Assembly: GCA_030919125.1 (NCBI GenBank)
Contig: CP121470.1
Coordinates: 1,364,001-1,428,000 of the forward strand
Reading direction: 5' to 3'
From: Methanoregula sp. SKADARSKE-2
Lineage (GTDB): Archaea > Halobacteriota > Methanomicrobia > Methanomicrobiales > Methanospirillaceae
Length of the DNA stretch: 64,000 bases
The first letter of the stretch is position 1. The number at the start of each line of letters is the position of its first letter. A program made the translations under genes and the position numbers. This document shows, one piece after another, positions 17,568 to 27,136 of this stretch. Under the pieces are notes generated by a model, which had not been told where the DNA came from, searched no databases, and worked only from the letters and a program-made list of their open reading frames with translations.

Positions 17568-18586
17568 ATGACGGGATTACTTTAGGTAACGGGTTCGATC
17601 GATATCGACCAGTTCTGGCCGGTCGGTCTCTCGGATGCGGACACGACAAAAATTCTGGTAACGGTCGGGGAGGACGCAATAGAGTTCCGGAAATCCCCGA
17701 ACGGGAAATTTAAGGTAGCGCATGTCTTCGATGGCGCGATTGTGATCGGGCAGGGGGTCCGGCGGCCCGCGATAGATAAGGGGTGGATCACGTCCGGCTC
17801 CAGGGAATCGATGCCGCGGAGCTCCACTACCGCCCCACTGCTGCAAAGAAATTCCCGAAGAACCCGGTCGGCGAAGAGAAAGAACAGCATGACAAGTATC
17901 TCGAATGGAACCTTGAGTACCGGCAGTTTTTTGCAGAGACCGCGACAGTCGCGTTACACGACATGTTATCGGAAGCAGAGGAAAAGCCGTCCCCCTGCCG
18001 GGTCGTGACCGCGGTCAACAAACCGGACGATGTCTTCGATGTGTACGGGCGGATGGTCGCGGATGTGCTGGTAACGATCGGGGACGAGGAGATCAACATC
18101 AACCAGTGGCTCGTTGCAAACGGGGAAGATCTTACCACGTTCTACAACTCGATGAGCCGGGAGGAGATCGCAGTGCTGACCGGAGCCGCAGACTCGGCAC
18201 GAAAGAGCCGGCTCGGGCTCTGGGACGACCTGTACTCTGCATCGATCCTCCCGTTTGCATATTATCGTACGTTCCGGAGAAAGGCGCTCGCCAATCCAGC
18301 TGCGGGTGCCGGTCCGGCCATCCTGCCGAAACTCTTCCGCAGGCAGGTGACATTTGAAGTCAACGCCCGGGCTGCAATCATCTCCGGACCATTCGCCCGG
18401 TACCACGCATCGAAAAAGGACGAACTCTTCCTTCTTGCGGATTTCCTGAATGGGAATGCTCATGCAATAACGTTCGACAACCTCGTTGTCGAAAATGCCC
18501 TGAGCATAGCCCCGGAGAAGATCGTATTCAGGGAAGACGTCTCTTCACATCTCACAAAACCGGGGAACGCACCGGTGGCGTGGTGA
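17568..18586 (+). pseudogene. thermonuclease-like (SNase-fold) protein, broken
   Basis: A staphylococcal-nuclease-like protein: N-terminal GSIDIDQFWPVGLSDADTTK, then VRLQGIDAAELHYRP, VFDVYGRMVADVLV and ININQWLVANGEDLTTFYNS, matching the OB-fold order of the family. From the ATG at 17568 the frame meets a TAG after five codons, within an 18-nt insertion bracketed by ACGGG repeats; without it the protein would begin MTGSIDIDQFW. A second lesion near 17780 (GGGGTGGATCAC) shifts the frame so that the body is read from 17783. The catalytic region is intact, and reinitiation at 17783 could give a 267-residue product lacking the first strands. Confidence 0.78.
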
Positions 18587-18829
18587 GGACCGTCAGTGCA
18601 GATCGGTTGAAGATCTCTTCGAACTTTTTTTCCGGCACGGACCGGTTATTGGTTAACCGGCGGGCGACCGGAGAGATCCAATAATGTATGGCGAATAACG
18701 TATCGGCGAACAGACGAGTGCCGGCATGACGGTATGCACTTTTTAAAAGAGCATTGTTTTCAGGTCAGGGTTGTATGGTCCCGCGGACGTTTACATTTCC
18801 TGGCAGGGAAGATCCGCAACTTTTCACGA
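18587..18829 (+). other. intergenic, nothing recognised
   Basis: It contains a T8 run (18622-18629) followed by an inverted repeat ACCGGTTATTGGTTAACCGG (18641-18660), a possible terminator region for the nuclease. No gene seen. Confidence 0.4.
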
Positions 18830-19066
18830 TCAGGCAAACGAATCGGCGTCCAGGTACACGCTGTCCACTGCTCCTTTCCAGAACTCCAGGAACTCCGGGG
18901 GGAATACATCGGGCGTCTTTAAGATCTGGTACGCGAACCCGACAAAGCCCAGCTGATTTGCCGTGATGATCCCGCCATCGCTCACGCAGGGCTCATGCAC
19001 GTAATGCGATGCACCGCGGTAACCGGGCGCATGCTTTGCGAGAAAGAGATAGACCTTCTTCTCCAT
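18830..19066 (-). CDS. hypothetical 78-residue protein
   Basis: MEKKVYLFLAKHAPGYRGAS...; an AAGGA ribosome site (ACAAGGAAGTACG) lies just before the ATG. The sequence has a balanced composition and a defined fold-like pattern (GGIITANQLGFVGFAYQILK) but no motif I recognise. It ends abruptly (DADSFA) and could be the front part of a longer gene. Unknown function. Confidence 0.5.
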   Translation of the reverse strand: MEKKVYLFLAKHAPGYRGASHYVHEPCVSDGGIITANQLGFVGFAYQILKTPDVFPPEFLEFWKGAVDSVYLDADSFA

Positions 19067-19172
19067 CGTACTTCCTTGTATACAAGGTATGGACCGGGTT
19101 TTGAGAAAAAATGTGGAGTACAGAGCGAAAGTAAAAATTTTCGGGACAGTGTTTCTGTCAGGTCGTCCGGGC

Positions 19173-19606
19173 TCACGGTTTTTTTGCGATGAACACTACG
19201 ATCCCGTTCCGGTTTTCGAAAAATTCAATCCCGAACCCCGCGTCAGCGAGCATCGCCCGGACTTCATCCGGTGCGAGACGGATCTTTGTGTACGAACCTG
19301 CACTCCGGCCCCATCGCCCGCCCGCGGTGCTGTACAGAATGTCCGAGACGCAAACATCCGGTTCACCGTATTCGAGCCGGCAGAGAAAGATCCGGCCCGG
19401 TTGCCGGCGCACCGGGATGACGGTTATGGCCCCGGCCGGTTCAGTCATGTAATCCCGGAACGAGATGAGAGGTTTTCCTCCGGGAACGAGTTCTGCAAAA
19501 GCATTCCGGCAGAGTTCCCGGACCGCACCTCCATCCGGCGGTACTTCGATGCAAGGAACGATTCATAATGATCGCTGACTGCAGGAAGAGCCGCCTTATC
19601 TTTCAT
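19173..19606 (-). pseudogene. SAM-dependent methyltransferase with large internal deletion
   Basis: The N-terminal helix of a class I methyltransferase (AVSDHYESFLASKYRRME, from the ATG at 19606) is joined out of frame to the C-terminal third (ELVPGGKPLISFRDYMTEPA ... LAPDEVRAMLADAGFGIEFF). About 100 residues, including the glycine-rich SAM-binding motif I, are missing. The junction lies near 19507-19520, close to GCGGTCCGGGAACTC. The C-terminal part alone gives an ATG-started frame of 91 codons at 19448, which should not be taken as a gene. Confidence 0.75.
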
Positions 19607-19691
19607 ACCCCTGAAAATTATCTCCGGTAAAAGAGAGCCGTTCCGGTAGCCAGGCATCCGGCTGCTATAGGTATTTGATGCTCCGGAACCA

Positions 19692-20066
19692 ATGTATATC
19701 CTGATGGCAGTCGAGCCCGAATTCCGGTATAAGCAGTGCCTCATCGTCCGGAACGATGTAAAGATGAGCTGCGGCAAGAGATGCGCCCAGGCTGCACACG
19801 CATCGATCGGTGCGTACAACGGTGCGGACAAGACCCTCCAGAAGGCGTGGCTCTCCGAAGGGCAGAAGAAGGTTGTCCTGAAGGCAAATGACGAGCGGAC
19901 CCTGCACGAGCTGCGGGTGATCGCAGAACGGGCGGGGATCTCGCACTCGCTGATCCAGGACGCGGGGATGACCGAGATCCCTCCCGGGACGATCACCGCA
20001 CTCGGCCTTGGCCCGGCAAAAAGCGAGGACCTCGACAGGATCACCGGGTCGCTCACGCTCCTATGA
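19692..20066 (+). CDS. pth2: peptidyl-tRNA hydrolase, Pth2 type
   Basis: Pth2 frees tRNA from prematurely released peptidyl-tRNA in archaea and eukaryotes. The 124-residue protein has the family blocks KQCLIVRNDVKMSCGKRCAQ, AAHASIGAY, LSEGQKKVVLKAN, LIQDAGMTEIPPGT and TALGLGPAKSEDLDRITG. Two ATGs lie at 19692 and 19704; a TATA-like TATAGGTATTTG (19669-19680) makes either possible. Its stop overlaps the truD start by 4 bp, an operon found in many methanogens. Confidence 0.95.
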   Translation: MYILMAVEPEFRYKQCLIVRNDVKMSCGKRCAQAAHASIGAYNGADKTLQKAWLSEGQKKVVLKANDERTLHELRVIAERAGISHSLIQDAGMTEIPPGTITALGLGPAKSEDLDRITGSLTLL

Positions 20067-21337
20067 AAATCACCCCGTACCCGCTCGAACGCGATCTCGG
20101 CATGTCGTACTATGCGAGCGACGCTGACGGCATCGGCGGCTGGCTCCGCACGATCCCGGAAGATTTTCTTGTCGAAGAGATCCCCCTGCCCGACCGGGGC
20201 GGGACGACCGGTCCGTACCAGATCTGCCGGCTCACGAAAAAGAACTGGGAACTCCAGCACGCGGTCAAGGAGATTGCAAAGCGTCTTGCGATCAGCCACC
20301 GGAGGATCGGCTGGGCCGGGACCAAGGACCGGAACGCGATCACGAAACAGTGGATCTCTATCTACGATGTGACCCCGGAGGAGATCGCCCGGGTCCAGCT
20401 GAGAGACATAACGCTTGAACTCCTTGGGCAGTCAAACGAGGCGATCTCACTCGGTCAGCTGCAGGGCAATGCCTTCGATCTCGTGATCCGCGACTGCGAA
20501 CATGACGATCTCCCCGGCCATGTCCAGGCCATCCGGGACGGCGTCCTGCAGGGCGTCCCCAACTATTTCGGGCTCCAGCGGTTCGGGGCGATACGGCCGG
20601 TAACTCACGTGGTCGGGGAATGGATCCTTCGCGGGGACTACGAACAGGCGGTCCTGGCGTACGTGGCGATGGAATTTTCGGGGGAGTCAGAAGACCGCCG
20701 GAAGATCCGGAAGGCGTTCCTCGAAACCAGGGATCCGGAACCGGCCCTGCGCGATCTCCCCAAGCAGATGGCCTACGAGCGTGCGATGCTCCACCACCTC
20801 CACGCCAGCCCCGGCGATTATGCAGGAGCGCTCCAGGAACTCCCTCCCAAGCTCCTCTCCCTGTTCGTCTCCGCATTCCAGTCGTACATCTTCAACTGCA
20901 CACTCTCCAGACGGTTTGAAGACGGGTACGGCCTCACCACTCCGGTCGAAGGTGACCAGCTCCTCTTCCTGAACGGCCGGACAGACTCGGTGACAACGGC
21001 GAACAAAAATGCGGTCTCGACCCACATCGCCCGGGGCCGGTGCAGCATCGCGCTTTTCATGCCGGGAAAAGAGCCTTTTGTTCCGAGGTCCCACGGGGAA
21101 GAGGTTACCGCAGACCACCTTGCCGGGCGCGGGATCACAACCGAGAACTTCCTCTCAGCATCGAGGTTCGTCCGGACAAAATTCGATGGGGCGTGGCGGC
21201 CGATCGCGCTCAGGACAGAGATCGCTGCATCGGTTGACGGCAGAGATGTGCGGCTCGCATTCACGCTCCCGCCCGGACACTATGCAACCACGGTCTGCCG
21301 GGAGTTCATGAAAGCAGACCCGGTCCGGATGATCTGA
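20063..21337 (+). CDS. truD: tRNA pseudouridine(13) synthase TruD
   Basis: Isomerises uridine 13 in tRNA to pseudouridine. The 424-residue protein carries the TruD signature with catalytic Asp89 (GWAGTKDRNAITKQ), NYFGLQRFG in the core, and the TRUD insertion domain (about residues 190-330). Length fits archaeal TruD (about 400-450). It starts within the pth2 stop and ends in ADPVRMI. No lesion. Confidence 0.95.
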   Translation: MKITPYPLERDLGMSYYASDADGIGGWLRTIPEDFLVEEIPLPDRGGTTGPYQICRLTKKNWELQHAVKEIAKRLAISHRRIGWAGTKDRNAITKQWISIYDVTPEEIARVQLRDITLELLGQSNEAISLGQLQGNAFDLVIRDCEHDDLPGHVQAIRDGVLQGVPNYFGLQRFGAIRPVTHVVGEWILRGDYEQAVLAYVAMEFSGESEDRRKIRKAFLETRDPEPALRDLPKQMAYERAMLHHLHASPGDYAGALQELPPKLLSLFVSAFQSYIFNCTLSRRFEDGYGLTTPVEGDQLLFLNGRTDSVTTANKNAVSTHIARGRCSIALFMPGKEPFVPRSHGEEVTADHLAGRGITTENFLSASRFVRTKFDGAWRPIALRTEIAASVDGRDVRLAFTLPPGHYATTVCREFMKADPVRMI

Positions 21338-21423
21338 TTATTTTTTTGTGATTGGGAGCCCGAGTGCCATAGCCTCCTTTTTTCTGGATCTCATCTCCTC
21401 AGAAATCTTCTCTTCCATGGGGT

Positions 21424-21597
21424 TCAATCCCCGGGGGGATCTTCTCCTGTTAATTGCCCAAACCCTCCGGTGGTCAACCGGAACCAGAACCCGACGAGCA
21501 GAGCCGCACCGATCGATAGTGCTGCGATGGTGAGAACCAATATACTACCGGTCACGTTCAATAAGAGAAAAAATCGTAATGTGCAAATTTTTTTCAC
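21424..21597 (-). CDS. small single-helix membrane protein
   Basis: A 57-codon frame from GTG at 21597: VKKICTLRFFLLLNVTGSIL, then the hydrophobic stretch VLTIAALSIGAALLVGFWF, ending LTTGGFGQLTGEDPPGD. A basic N terminus plus a ~25-residue hydrophobic core suggests a membrane-anchored microprotein. It is supported only by composition, no ribosome site is obvious, and it is convergent with truD and divergent from the serpin. Confidence 0.45.
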   Translation of the reverse strand: MKKICTLRFFLLLNVTGSILVLTIAALSIGAALLVGFWFRLTTGGFGQLTGEDPPGD

Positions 21598-21605
21598 TCA
21601 ACGCT
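21586..21605 (+). promoter_or_regulatory. repeated upstream motif
   Basis: AATTTTTTTCACTCAACGCT, close to the motifs at 13366 and 44936. Here it lies 20-40 bp before the serpin start at 21626 and overlaps the GTG start of the small membrane protein on the other strand. Confidence 0.35.
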
Positions 21606-21625
21606 ACAGATAATGGGAGGTGGCA

Positions 21626-22532
21626 ATGAGGTTATGTATGGATCTTCGCGTAAAATACCTCCTTATTCTGATCGCCGGAGTTCTCTGCGTGGTGGGGTAT
21701 ACCTTCTTGCTGGTACCCCTGCCCAGCAGGAGCATGCCGTCTCACCCCTCGCCCCGCATCCCGATGCTGCCTGTGATATCGCCGCTGAGCAGGCCGTCGT
21801 TGCAGCCAATAACCGGTTTGCCCTTGACTTCTACCACACGCTTGCCGGCGATACCGTCACCGCGGACCGGAATATCTTCTTCTCACCCAACAGCATCTCG
21901 GCAGTATTTGCATTGACCGCAGAAGGAGCGCGGGGCAGGACCCTTGACGAACTCCAGAACGTCTTCCACCTGCCTGCAGTTCCAACTATCCGGCGGAACG
22001 ACAACTCGCGTATATACGCATCGCTCAATGCCCCGGGTGCAAATTACTCTTTGAGCACGGCAAATGTGCTCTATGCCGAAAAGACCTACCGTTTCCTGCC
22101 GGAGTACATCTCGGCTGCGCAGAAGTATTACCATGCAAATACAACGAATATGGATTTTATCAGCCAGCCCGAGGAGTCCCGTCAGTTCATCAACCGGCAG
22201 GTTGAGCTTCAGACCCGGGACAGGATCCATGGCCTTCTCCCCGCGCGTTCCATCAGTCAGGCAACAAGACTGGTAATCACCAATGCGATCTATTTTAGCG
22301 GAACCTGGAGCACGGCATTTGAGAAGAGAATGACTTCTGATGGCGCGTTCCGTACCCCCAATGGTAGCATCTTAAACGTCCCGATGATGCAGAGAGAGGT
22401 GGAGTTCCCGTACACGGAGACCATAGAATACCAGGCCATCGCCCTCCCGTACAACAAGACCTGATCCTCGACGATGAGTCCGGCAATATCCTGTTTCTGG
22501 GGCGGATGGCTGCTCCATCGCAGGCCTCCTGA
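21626..22532 (+). pseudogene. serpin, frameshifted and without reactive loop
   Basis: Serpins are suicide serine-protease inhibitors. After the GGGAGGTGG ribosome site, the ATG at 21626 gives a signal peptide (VKYLLILIAGVLCVVGYTFL), but the frame shifts near 21710 and the mature part (NRFALDFYHTLAGD, NIFFSPNSISAVFALTAEGA, LVITNAIYFSGTW) is in another frame. The serpin core then stops at IALPYNKT and is joined out of frame to the C-terminal strand LILDDESGNILFLGRMAAPS. About 120 residues, including the hinge and reactive centre loop, are deleted. It cannot inhibit by the serpin mechanism. Confidence 0.88.
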
Positions 22533-23108
22533 GTCTGATGCCAACGATCGTGTAATCCTTTTTTTTTTGGAGCCGGTAAAAATTGAAAGATTTGGACGGG
22601 AGAAGACCTGCTTTGAGAAGAGATTGGACAGATAACCGACAGATCTGAGGTACACTGTCTCCTTGTTTTTGTTGTGAATTCCAAACAAAAGGGGACAGTA
22701 AAGACCGGCGAGCCGGAATCTCAAATCTATTCCGGTTGGTCTGGCTGTGGTGAACCAACCCGTTCATCCCATACTCCGGTAAATATTCGAGGAAGAGATC
22801 TCCGAAAACCCGGAGAAGGCCGGATTGTTCTGTCATGGATCGGGCGTACGAGACAAAAAGGGTCCATCGGCTATCTGGCAAGTTCTCCCTCCGGTGTCAG
22901 GGAAGTTCCCTCGATCTTAGGCTAAAGTGAGCCCAACCCGGGTCCCGAGCCTTTCACCGGGTTTCATCCGGTGAAGCTGCTCTCTGACCAACCCGTCCCT
23001 CGAACATTGTGGACTCTTCTCGATAATCGTGCCCAGACCCGCTCCGTCCCCGTCTTCAAAATCTTGCCGGTTTAAGGCAGATACCTTACCTTCCCGAGAA
23101 CGAGTGGA
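22533..23108 (-). other. 576-bp intergenic with one coding-like stretch
   Basis: A T10 run at 22559-22569 may end the serpin transcript. On the minus strand a frame at about 22922-23065 reads RQDFEDGDGAGLGTIIEKSP ... HRMKPGERLGTRVGLTLA and ends with TAA. It looks protein-like but has no clear start, and I do not recognise it. The rest shows nothing. Confidence 0.35.
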
Positions 23109-23572
23109 TCACAACAGGGCAACAACACCAATAACAAGGTAAAAGATCCCGACAATAACAGCAGCGATCCTTCCAATCATGCATACCAGTTCATACTTCC
23201 CGGCGCAGCCGATAGAGATGAAAAGGAGAAGATAAACGGAGGTGCCTGCAAAAAAGCCGGCAAAGAGACCAATCCCTGAAACAAGTGAACCGAGCGCTGC
23301 TGCCCGTGTGATGGCGAGCAGGAATGGGGCGCAGGGGCGGATGCCGGTCAGGAAGCCGACCGCAACCGGCATCCCGTAGGGGGGGAGTTTTTTGGAGATA
23401 CACAGGCACGGGAGGGGTGCACTGCCCCGGAGGGGGAACGCGATGAGGATACATGCGAGGGCGATCATCGCGATGGAGGATATGCGGGTAAAGAGCGGAT
23501 CGTGAAGGGACGACGCTACCGCACCCATAAGGACACCAACAAGCATGTAGTAGTCCCAGACAATTGAATATA

Positions 23573-24701
23573 TAGATTTTATTGGAAATTATTTTTATTT
23601 AAGTACGTACTATAAAGTTTCAATGAAGAAGCGGTATGTCGTTGAATTAACGCAACAAGAAAGGAAACACCTGACAGGAATTGTCAAGCGTGGGAAAGGC
23701 CCGGCGTATCGAATCCGACACGCGTATGTCCTGTTGCATGCAGATAAAAATAAATCCGGCAAGACCGATGAAGAGATAGCCGTTCTGTTACACTGCCATA
23801 GTCAAACAGTTTTCAATATACGCAAGAAGTATTTCGAAGAAGGACTAACTCGCGCAGTCGGGAGAAAAGTCCAGGAATCATCACCCATTCCCCGAAAACT
23901 GGATGGAGCAAAAGAAGCCCGGCTTATCACGATAGCATGCAGTCAACCGCCGGAAGGATATGCCAATTGGACCCTTGACCTCCTCGCAGACAAAATGGTT
24001 GAGTTAAAAATTGTCGAGACGATTTCAGGAAAAACGATCGGCCGCGTCTTAAAAAAACGAGTTAAAACCTCACCTGCGGCAATGCTGGGTTATTCCGCCG
24101 CAACAAAACGCTGAATTTGTTGCTCACATGGAGGATATCCTGGAACTCTATCACCGACCTTATGATCCGGAAGTTCCTCTGATTTGTATGGATGAAAAAT
24201 CGGTCCAGTTACTCGGAGACTCCCGGGATTCGTTGCCAGCGACTCCCCGGTATCCCGTTCGATATGATTATGAGTATACACGAAATGGAACTGCCTCAAT
24301 ATTCTTCTTCACTAAAACCCCTGAAAGGAGGGAGGAGAGTTAATCCCCGCAAGCACAGAAAAAAAGTGGATTGGGCTCACGAAGTTAGAGAGTTACTCGA
24401 GATTGATTACCCAAACGCCAGAAAAATAATTCTTATCTGCGATAACCTGAACACCCACACGATTGGAGCATTTTATGAGGCGTTTCCTCCGGAGGAAGCT
24501 TCGATTCTTGTCAAATTGAATCAAGTGCGTTATCCCGTCAATGTCTTGATCGAAGATTGGATAATCTGGAATTGCTTCTCCACGAAACAAAAAAGTGGGA
24601 AACTTCCAGAAACAATAACCAGAAATTGGTCGACTGGCAGTTTACTTCTGAAAGTGCAAGGATTAAACTAAAACGGCTCTACCCTCAATTTTAAGTGTCT
24701 A
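23573..24701 (+). mobile_element. IS630-type element inserted at a TA dinucleotide
   Basis: About 1129 bp from TAGATTTTATTGG to TCAATTTTAAGTGTCTA; the ends are weakly inverted (TAGA...). The TA target is duplicated at 23571-23572 and 24702-24703, the hallmark of the IS630/Tc1 group. The interrupted host gene proves the borders. Confidence 0.85.
23623..24694 (+). pseudogene. IS630-family transposase, multiple frameshifts
   Basis: The N-terminal helix-turn-helix part (LTQQERKHLTGIVKRGKGPA; HCHSQTVFNIRKKYFEEG) is in one frame to about 24060. The DDE core continues in a second frame (VPLICMDEKSVQLLG) and a third (KIILICDNLNTHTIGAFYEA, the second Asp motif). The end (NNNQKLVDWQFTSESARIKL in yet another frame) follows a deletion that removed the Glu region. 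The copy cannot encode transposase. Confidence 0.82.
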
Positions 24702-24879
24702 TATCCAGTAGGCTGCAAACCTGCCGAGGGTAATGCCCGCAAGGGCTCCTGCCGTCCCGCGCAGGTGCCGGTCCTCGCCCATCATAAACGGGACGAGGGC
24801 CGGGGCACAGGAGGCGAGACCTAATAGGACCCCCTCAAAAACGGCTTCAGCAATCACAACATCCCTCCAGACCCCGCTC

Positions 24880-25793
24880 TCACAACCTGCCGGGCGGGAG
24901 CGTGCCTGTCAAGAGAAAGGTTGCGACCGTAAAGGCAAATCCTGCAAGGAGCATCACACTGACCGCTACCGAAAGGGCGATGAACCACGGACGGACGCGG
25001 ATAGAGGTGGTGTAGAGGTAATAGTCCAGTGCCCCCTGTGGACAGGCATCGATACACTTGCCGCACTTGGCACACTCAATGGTGGTGCCGCCCTTCCCGA
25101 GTGACTCTTTTGTTATGGCAAAGAGTTCGCAGGACCTGATGCAGAGGTTGCACTTCTGACACTTATCCAGATCAACCCGGACCCTGAACGGACTGACTAT
25201 CCCGACGATCGCGTTTGCCGGAATGAGCGGGCAGAAGCAGCTGCACTGGATCTATGGTATCGGATTTGAGGTCTTCCAGACCCCCAACAACACCGCGATC
25301 ATGAGCGCCCTTCCGGGGAAGCACCTCTCCCTCGCATCGAGCGTGACGGCCACGGCCCGGAACCTCCTTTTTTTGGTCAGGAACGGGCCGGCGAAGAAGA
25401 GGATGAACCCGCCGATGATAAATATCAGGGCGAGCCCCCACCCGGCATTTGTTGTGACCATGGGCGGGTCATAGAATATTCGCAACGGGCAGATTTTTGA
25501 ACAGTAAACCGGAGAGAGTGCAATGAGGCTGACAAGGATCAGGAGGAGAACGAATGCGTACGGGAAGAGCTTGGCCCATCGGGGTACCGTATCGAGACGG
25601 AGGAGTGGTTTTTTGAGGATGGAAGCGGAGAGCTGGTCCATCCAGCCAAAGAAGCAGAACCCGCCGCACCAGCCCCGGCCGAAGAGCAGGACTAAGAGAA
25701 GCCAGAGCACAAGGATAGAAAGGAGGGTTGCAATGGTGGCCGGGAAGATCATCTTGTTTTCGAGAATAAGCGGCGGAATAGTAAACGGGATGG
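24880..25793 (-). pseudogene. NapH/CcoG-like 4Fe-4S membrane polyferredoxin, truncated and with an amber codon
   Basis: A membrane electron carrier. From the truncated 5' edge it reads ITIPFTIPPLILENKMIFPA, then a helix, LFGRGWCGGFCFFGWMDQLS (a polyferredoxin Cys motif), two further helices and VYCSKICPLRIF. After GVWKTSNPIP there is an in-frame TAG at 25252-25254, where the frame continues IQCSCFCPLIPANAIVG and two ferredoxin clusters (CQKCNLCIRSCE, CAKCGKCIDACP). A TGG to TAG change at a tryptophan is the simplest explanation. The 5' end was removed together with the left half of IS481 copy B. Confidence 0.83.
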
Positions 25794-26323
25794 TGATGGG
25801 GCAGGGAGACTGGAAAGAGTTCGAACTTGAAGGATCGAAGAAATGGCTGATCGCATTCATGGATGATTCATCCCGCCTCATCACCTGCTACGGGGTATTC
25901 GATTCTCCAACTACCGAGAACACTCTCACGGTGCTGAATCAGGGATTCCAGATGTAAGGTACGCCCCGCGAGATCCTCACTGACAACGGTACACAATTCG
26001 TTTCAGCTCGGAACCGTGAACAGGCCCATCATAAATTCGGAGAGTTCCTTGTTCATCACAACATAAAACACATCCCAACCAGGATAAAACACCCTCAAAC
26101 AAACGGCAAAATTGAACGGTTCTTCGGAGAAGTCGAACGAAGGATCGCGAAGTTCGGTTCTGTCGATAAAATTCTTCACTGGCACAATGTCATCAAACCT
26201 CACATGAGTGAGTCTCGATTTCGATGAACCTTATAACGCATTCTGGTACCGTCTACCCCAGGAGAGAATTCTGAAATATGCGCAGAAATGGTTATATGTG
26301 TAAAATCAATTCGGGATATCACA
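25794..26323 (+). mobile_element. IS481-type element, copy B, left half missing
   Basis: The sequence from GATGGGGCAGGGAGACTGG to the right terminal repeat matches copies A and C. The left ~440 bp are gone and the break falls inside the polyferredoxin gene. It carries the shared TAA (25955-25957) and the 4-bp duplication, but has CAG where A and C have TAG, and GGT where they have AGT. Confidence 0.88.
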
Positions 26324-26395
26324 GTCGAATCCCCCTAAAGATATCATTAAATAGGAGGTGGAGTATTGTATTGTCTATTCTTATACGGGGTTAAT

Positions 26396-27013
26396 ATGGC
26401 AGAAAAAAATCAGGATCTACGGAAGACTCACCTGCTGAAGCTCTTCAGTTCGATGTCCGGCAAGACAAAGATTGTTGAGCCGATGAAGAACATTCACGGC
26501 ACTTTGAGAGACAGCGACGCGATCGAGCGTGAAGTCGCTCTTGTAATGCGTGAGATTACGGAACAGGGGATCTTCAAGACTTCCTTAAAGCCCATCCAGC
26601 TTGCGAAGCTGGTCAACTCGTTCTACGCAGGAAAGAACGACACCGAGATCGCCCGCGAGCTGGGTGACGAGAAACTCTCCAAGACCGTTGCACGGGCACG
26701 GGTACGGTTGAAGCTCTTCCGGGACCTCGATTTCAAGATGCCGTTCGACAAGCTCGCGATGGAGGAACTTGTTGCCACCGGCAAGACCATGAAGGAGGTT
26801 GCCGATGAGCTGGGTGTCAGCCCCTCGACCCTCCGGGAATACCGGCATGTCATCGAGGAGCAGGAAGACCCGACCATCGACTCGTACATCAACCGGATCC
26901 GCGATGTGATGGAAGACCGCGACCTGACCGAACAGATGACCCGCAGCGCAACTGCGGATGGCCTCGGCGATTCGATCGATATCACCGAAGCCGAAATGAT
27001 CGATGTGACCTGA
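26396..27013 (+). CDS. cmi4-like helix-turn-helix protein
   Basis: A 205-residue soluble protein starting MAEKNQDLRKTHLLKLFSSM. It resembles the archaeal 'conditioned medium-induced protein 4' family known from haloarchaea and methanogens. It contains two helix-turn-helix-like blocks: YAGKNDTEIARELGDEKLSK (about residues 76-95) and GKTMKEVADELGVSPSTLRE (about 127-146), which suggests DNA binding; the target is unknown. The start at 26396 fits the motif; an upstream in-frame start at 26366 would add ten residues. It is the first intact gene after IS481 copy B. Confidence 0.78.
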   Translation: MAEKNQDLRKTHLLKLFSSMSGKTKIVEPMKNIHGTLRDSDAIEREVALVMREITEQGIFKTSLKPIQLAKLVNSFYAGKNDTEIARELGDEKLSKTVARARVRLKLFRDLDFKMPFDKLAMEELVATGKTMKEVADELGVSPSTLREYRHVIEEQEDPTIDSYINRIRDVMEDRDLTEQMTRSATADGLGDSIDITEAEMIDVT

Positions 27014-27136
27014 GGTTTATCAGACCCCGGTCAATATCTTTTTTAGCGGCGCTGCCTCCCGTCTTCAGGGTGCTTCCTCATCATCCGTACCCAGAAGAAC
27101 GGTAACGTTCATTCAGGATGACTCCGATCTGCATAT

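Larger units (their letters stand above)
23109..24857 (-). pseudogene. CcdA/DsbD-like membrane protein split by an IS630-type element
   Basis: A GTG start at 24857 with GGAGGG before it gives 52 codons (FEGVLLGLASCAPALVPFMM, GITLGRFAAYWI) up to the insertion. The frame resumes beyond the element as YSIVWDYYMLVGVLMGA and runs to 23109. Paired motifs SCAPALVPF and GIRPCAPFLLAITRA are the internally repeated Cys/Pro half-motifs of the CcdA/DsbD transmembrane family, which passes electrons across the membrane. Removing the element and one TA restores a continuous frame of about 206 residues. It lies 22 bp after the polyferredoxin gene, so the two formed a redox operon. Confidence 0.82.

Noticed and set aside
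21418..21440. T-arm-like GGGGTTCAATCCCC suggesting a tRNA
   Set aside because: The surrounding 70 bases give no acceptor, D or anticodon stems; it is a local palindrome.
25252..25254. Pyrrolysine at the TAG in the polyferredoxin gene
   Set aside because: The expected residue is Trp, the gene is also truncated, and no pyl gene is in view; kept only as a low-interest check.
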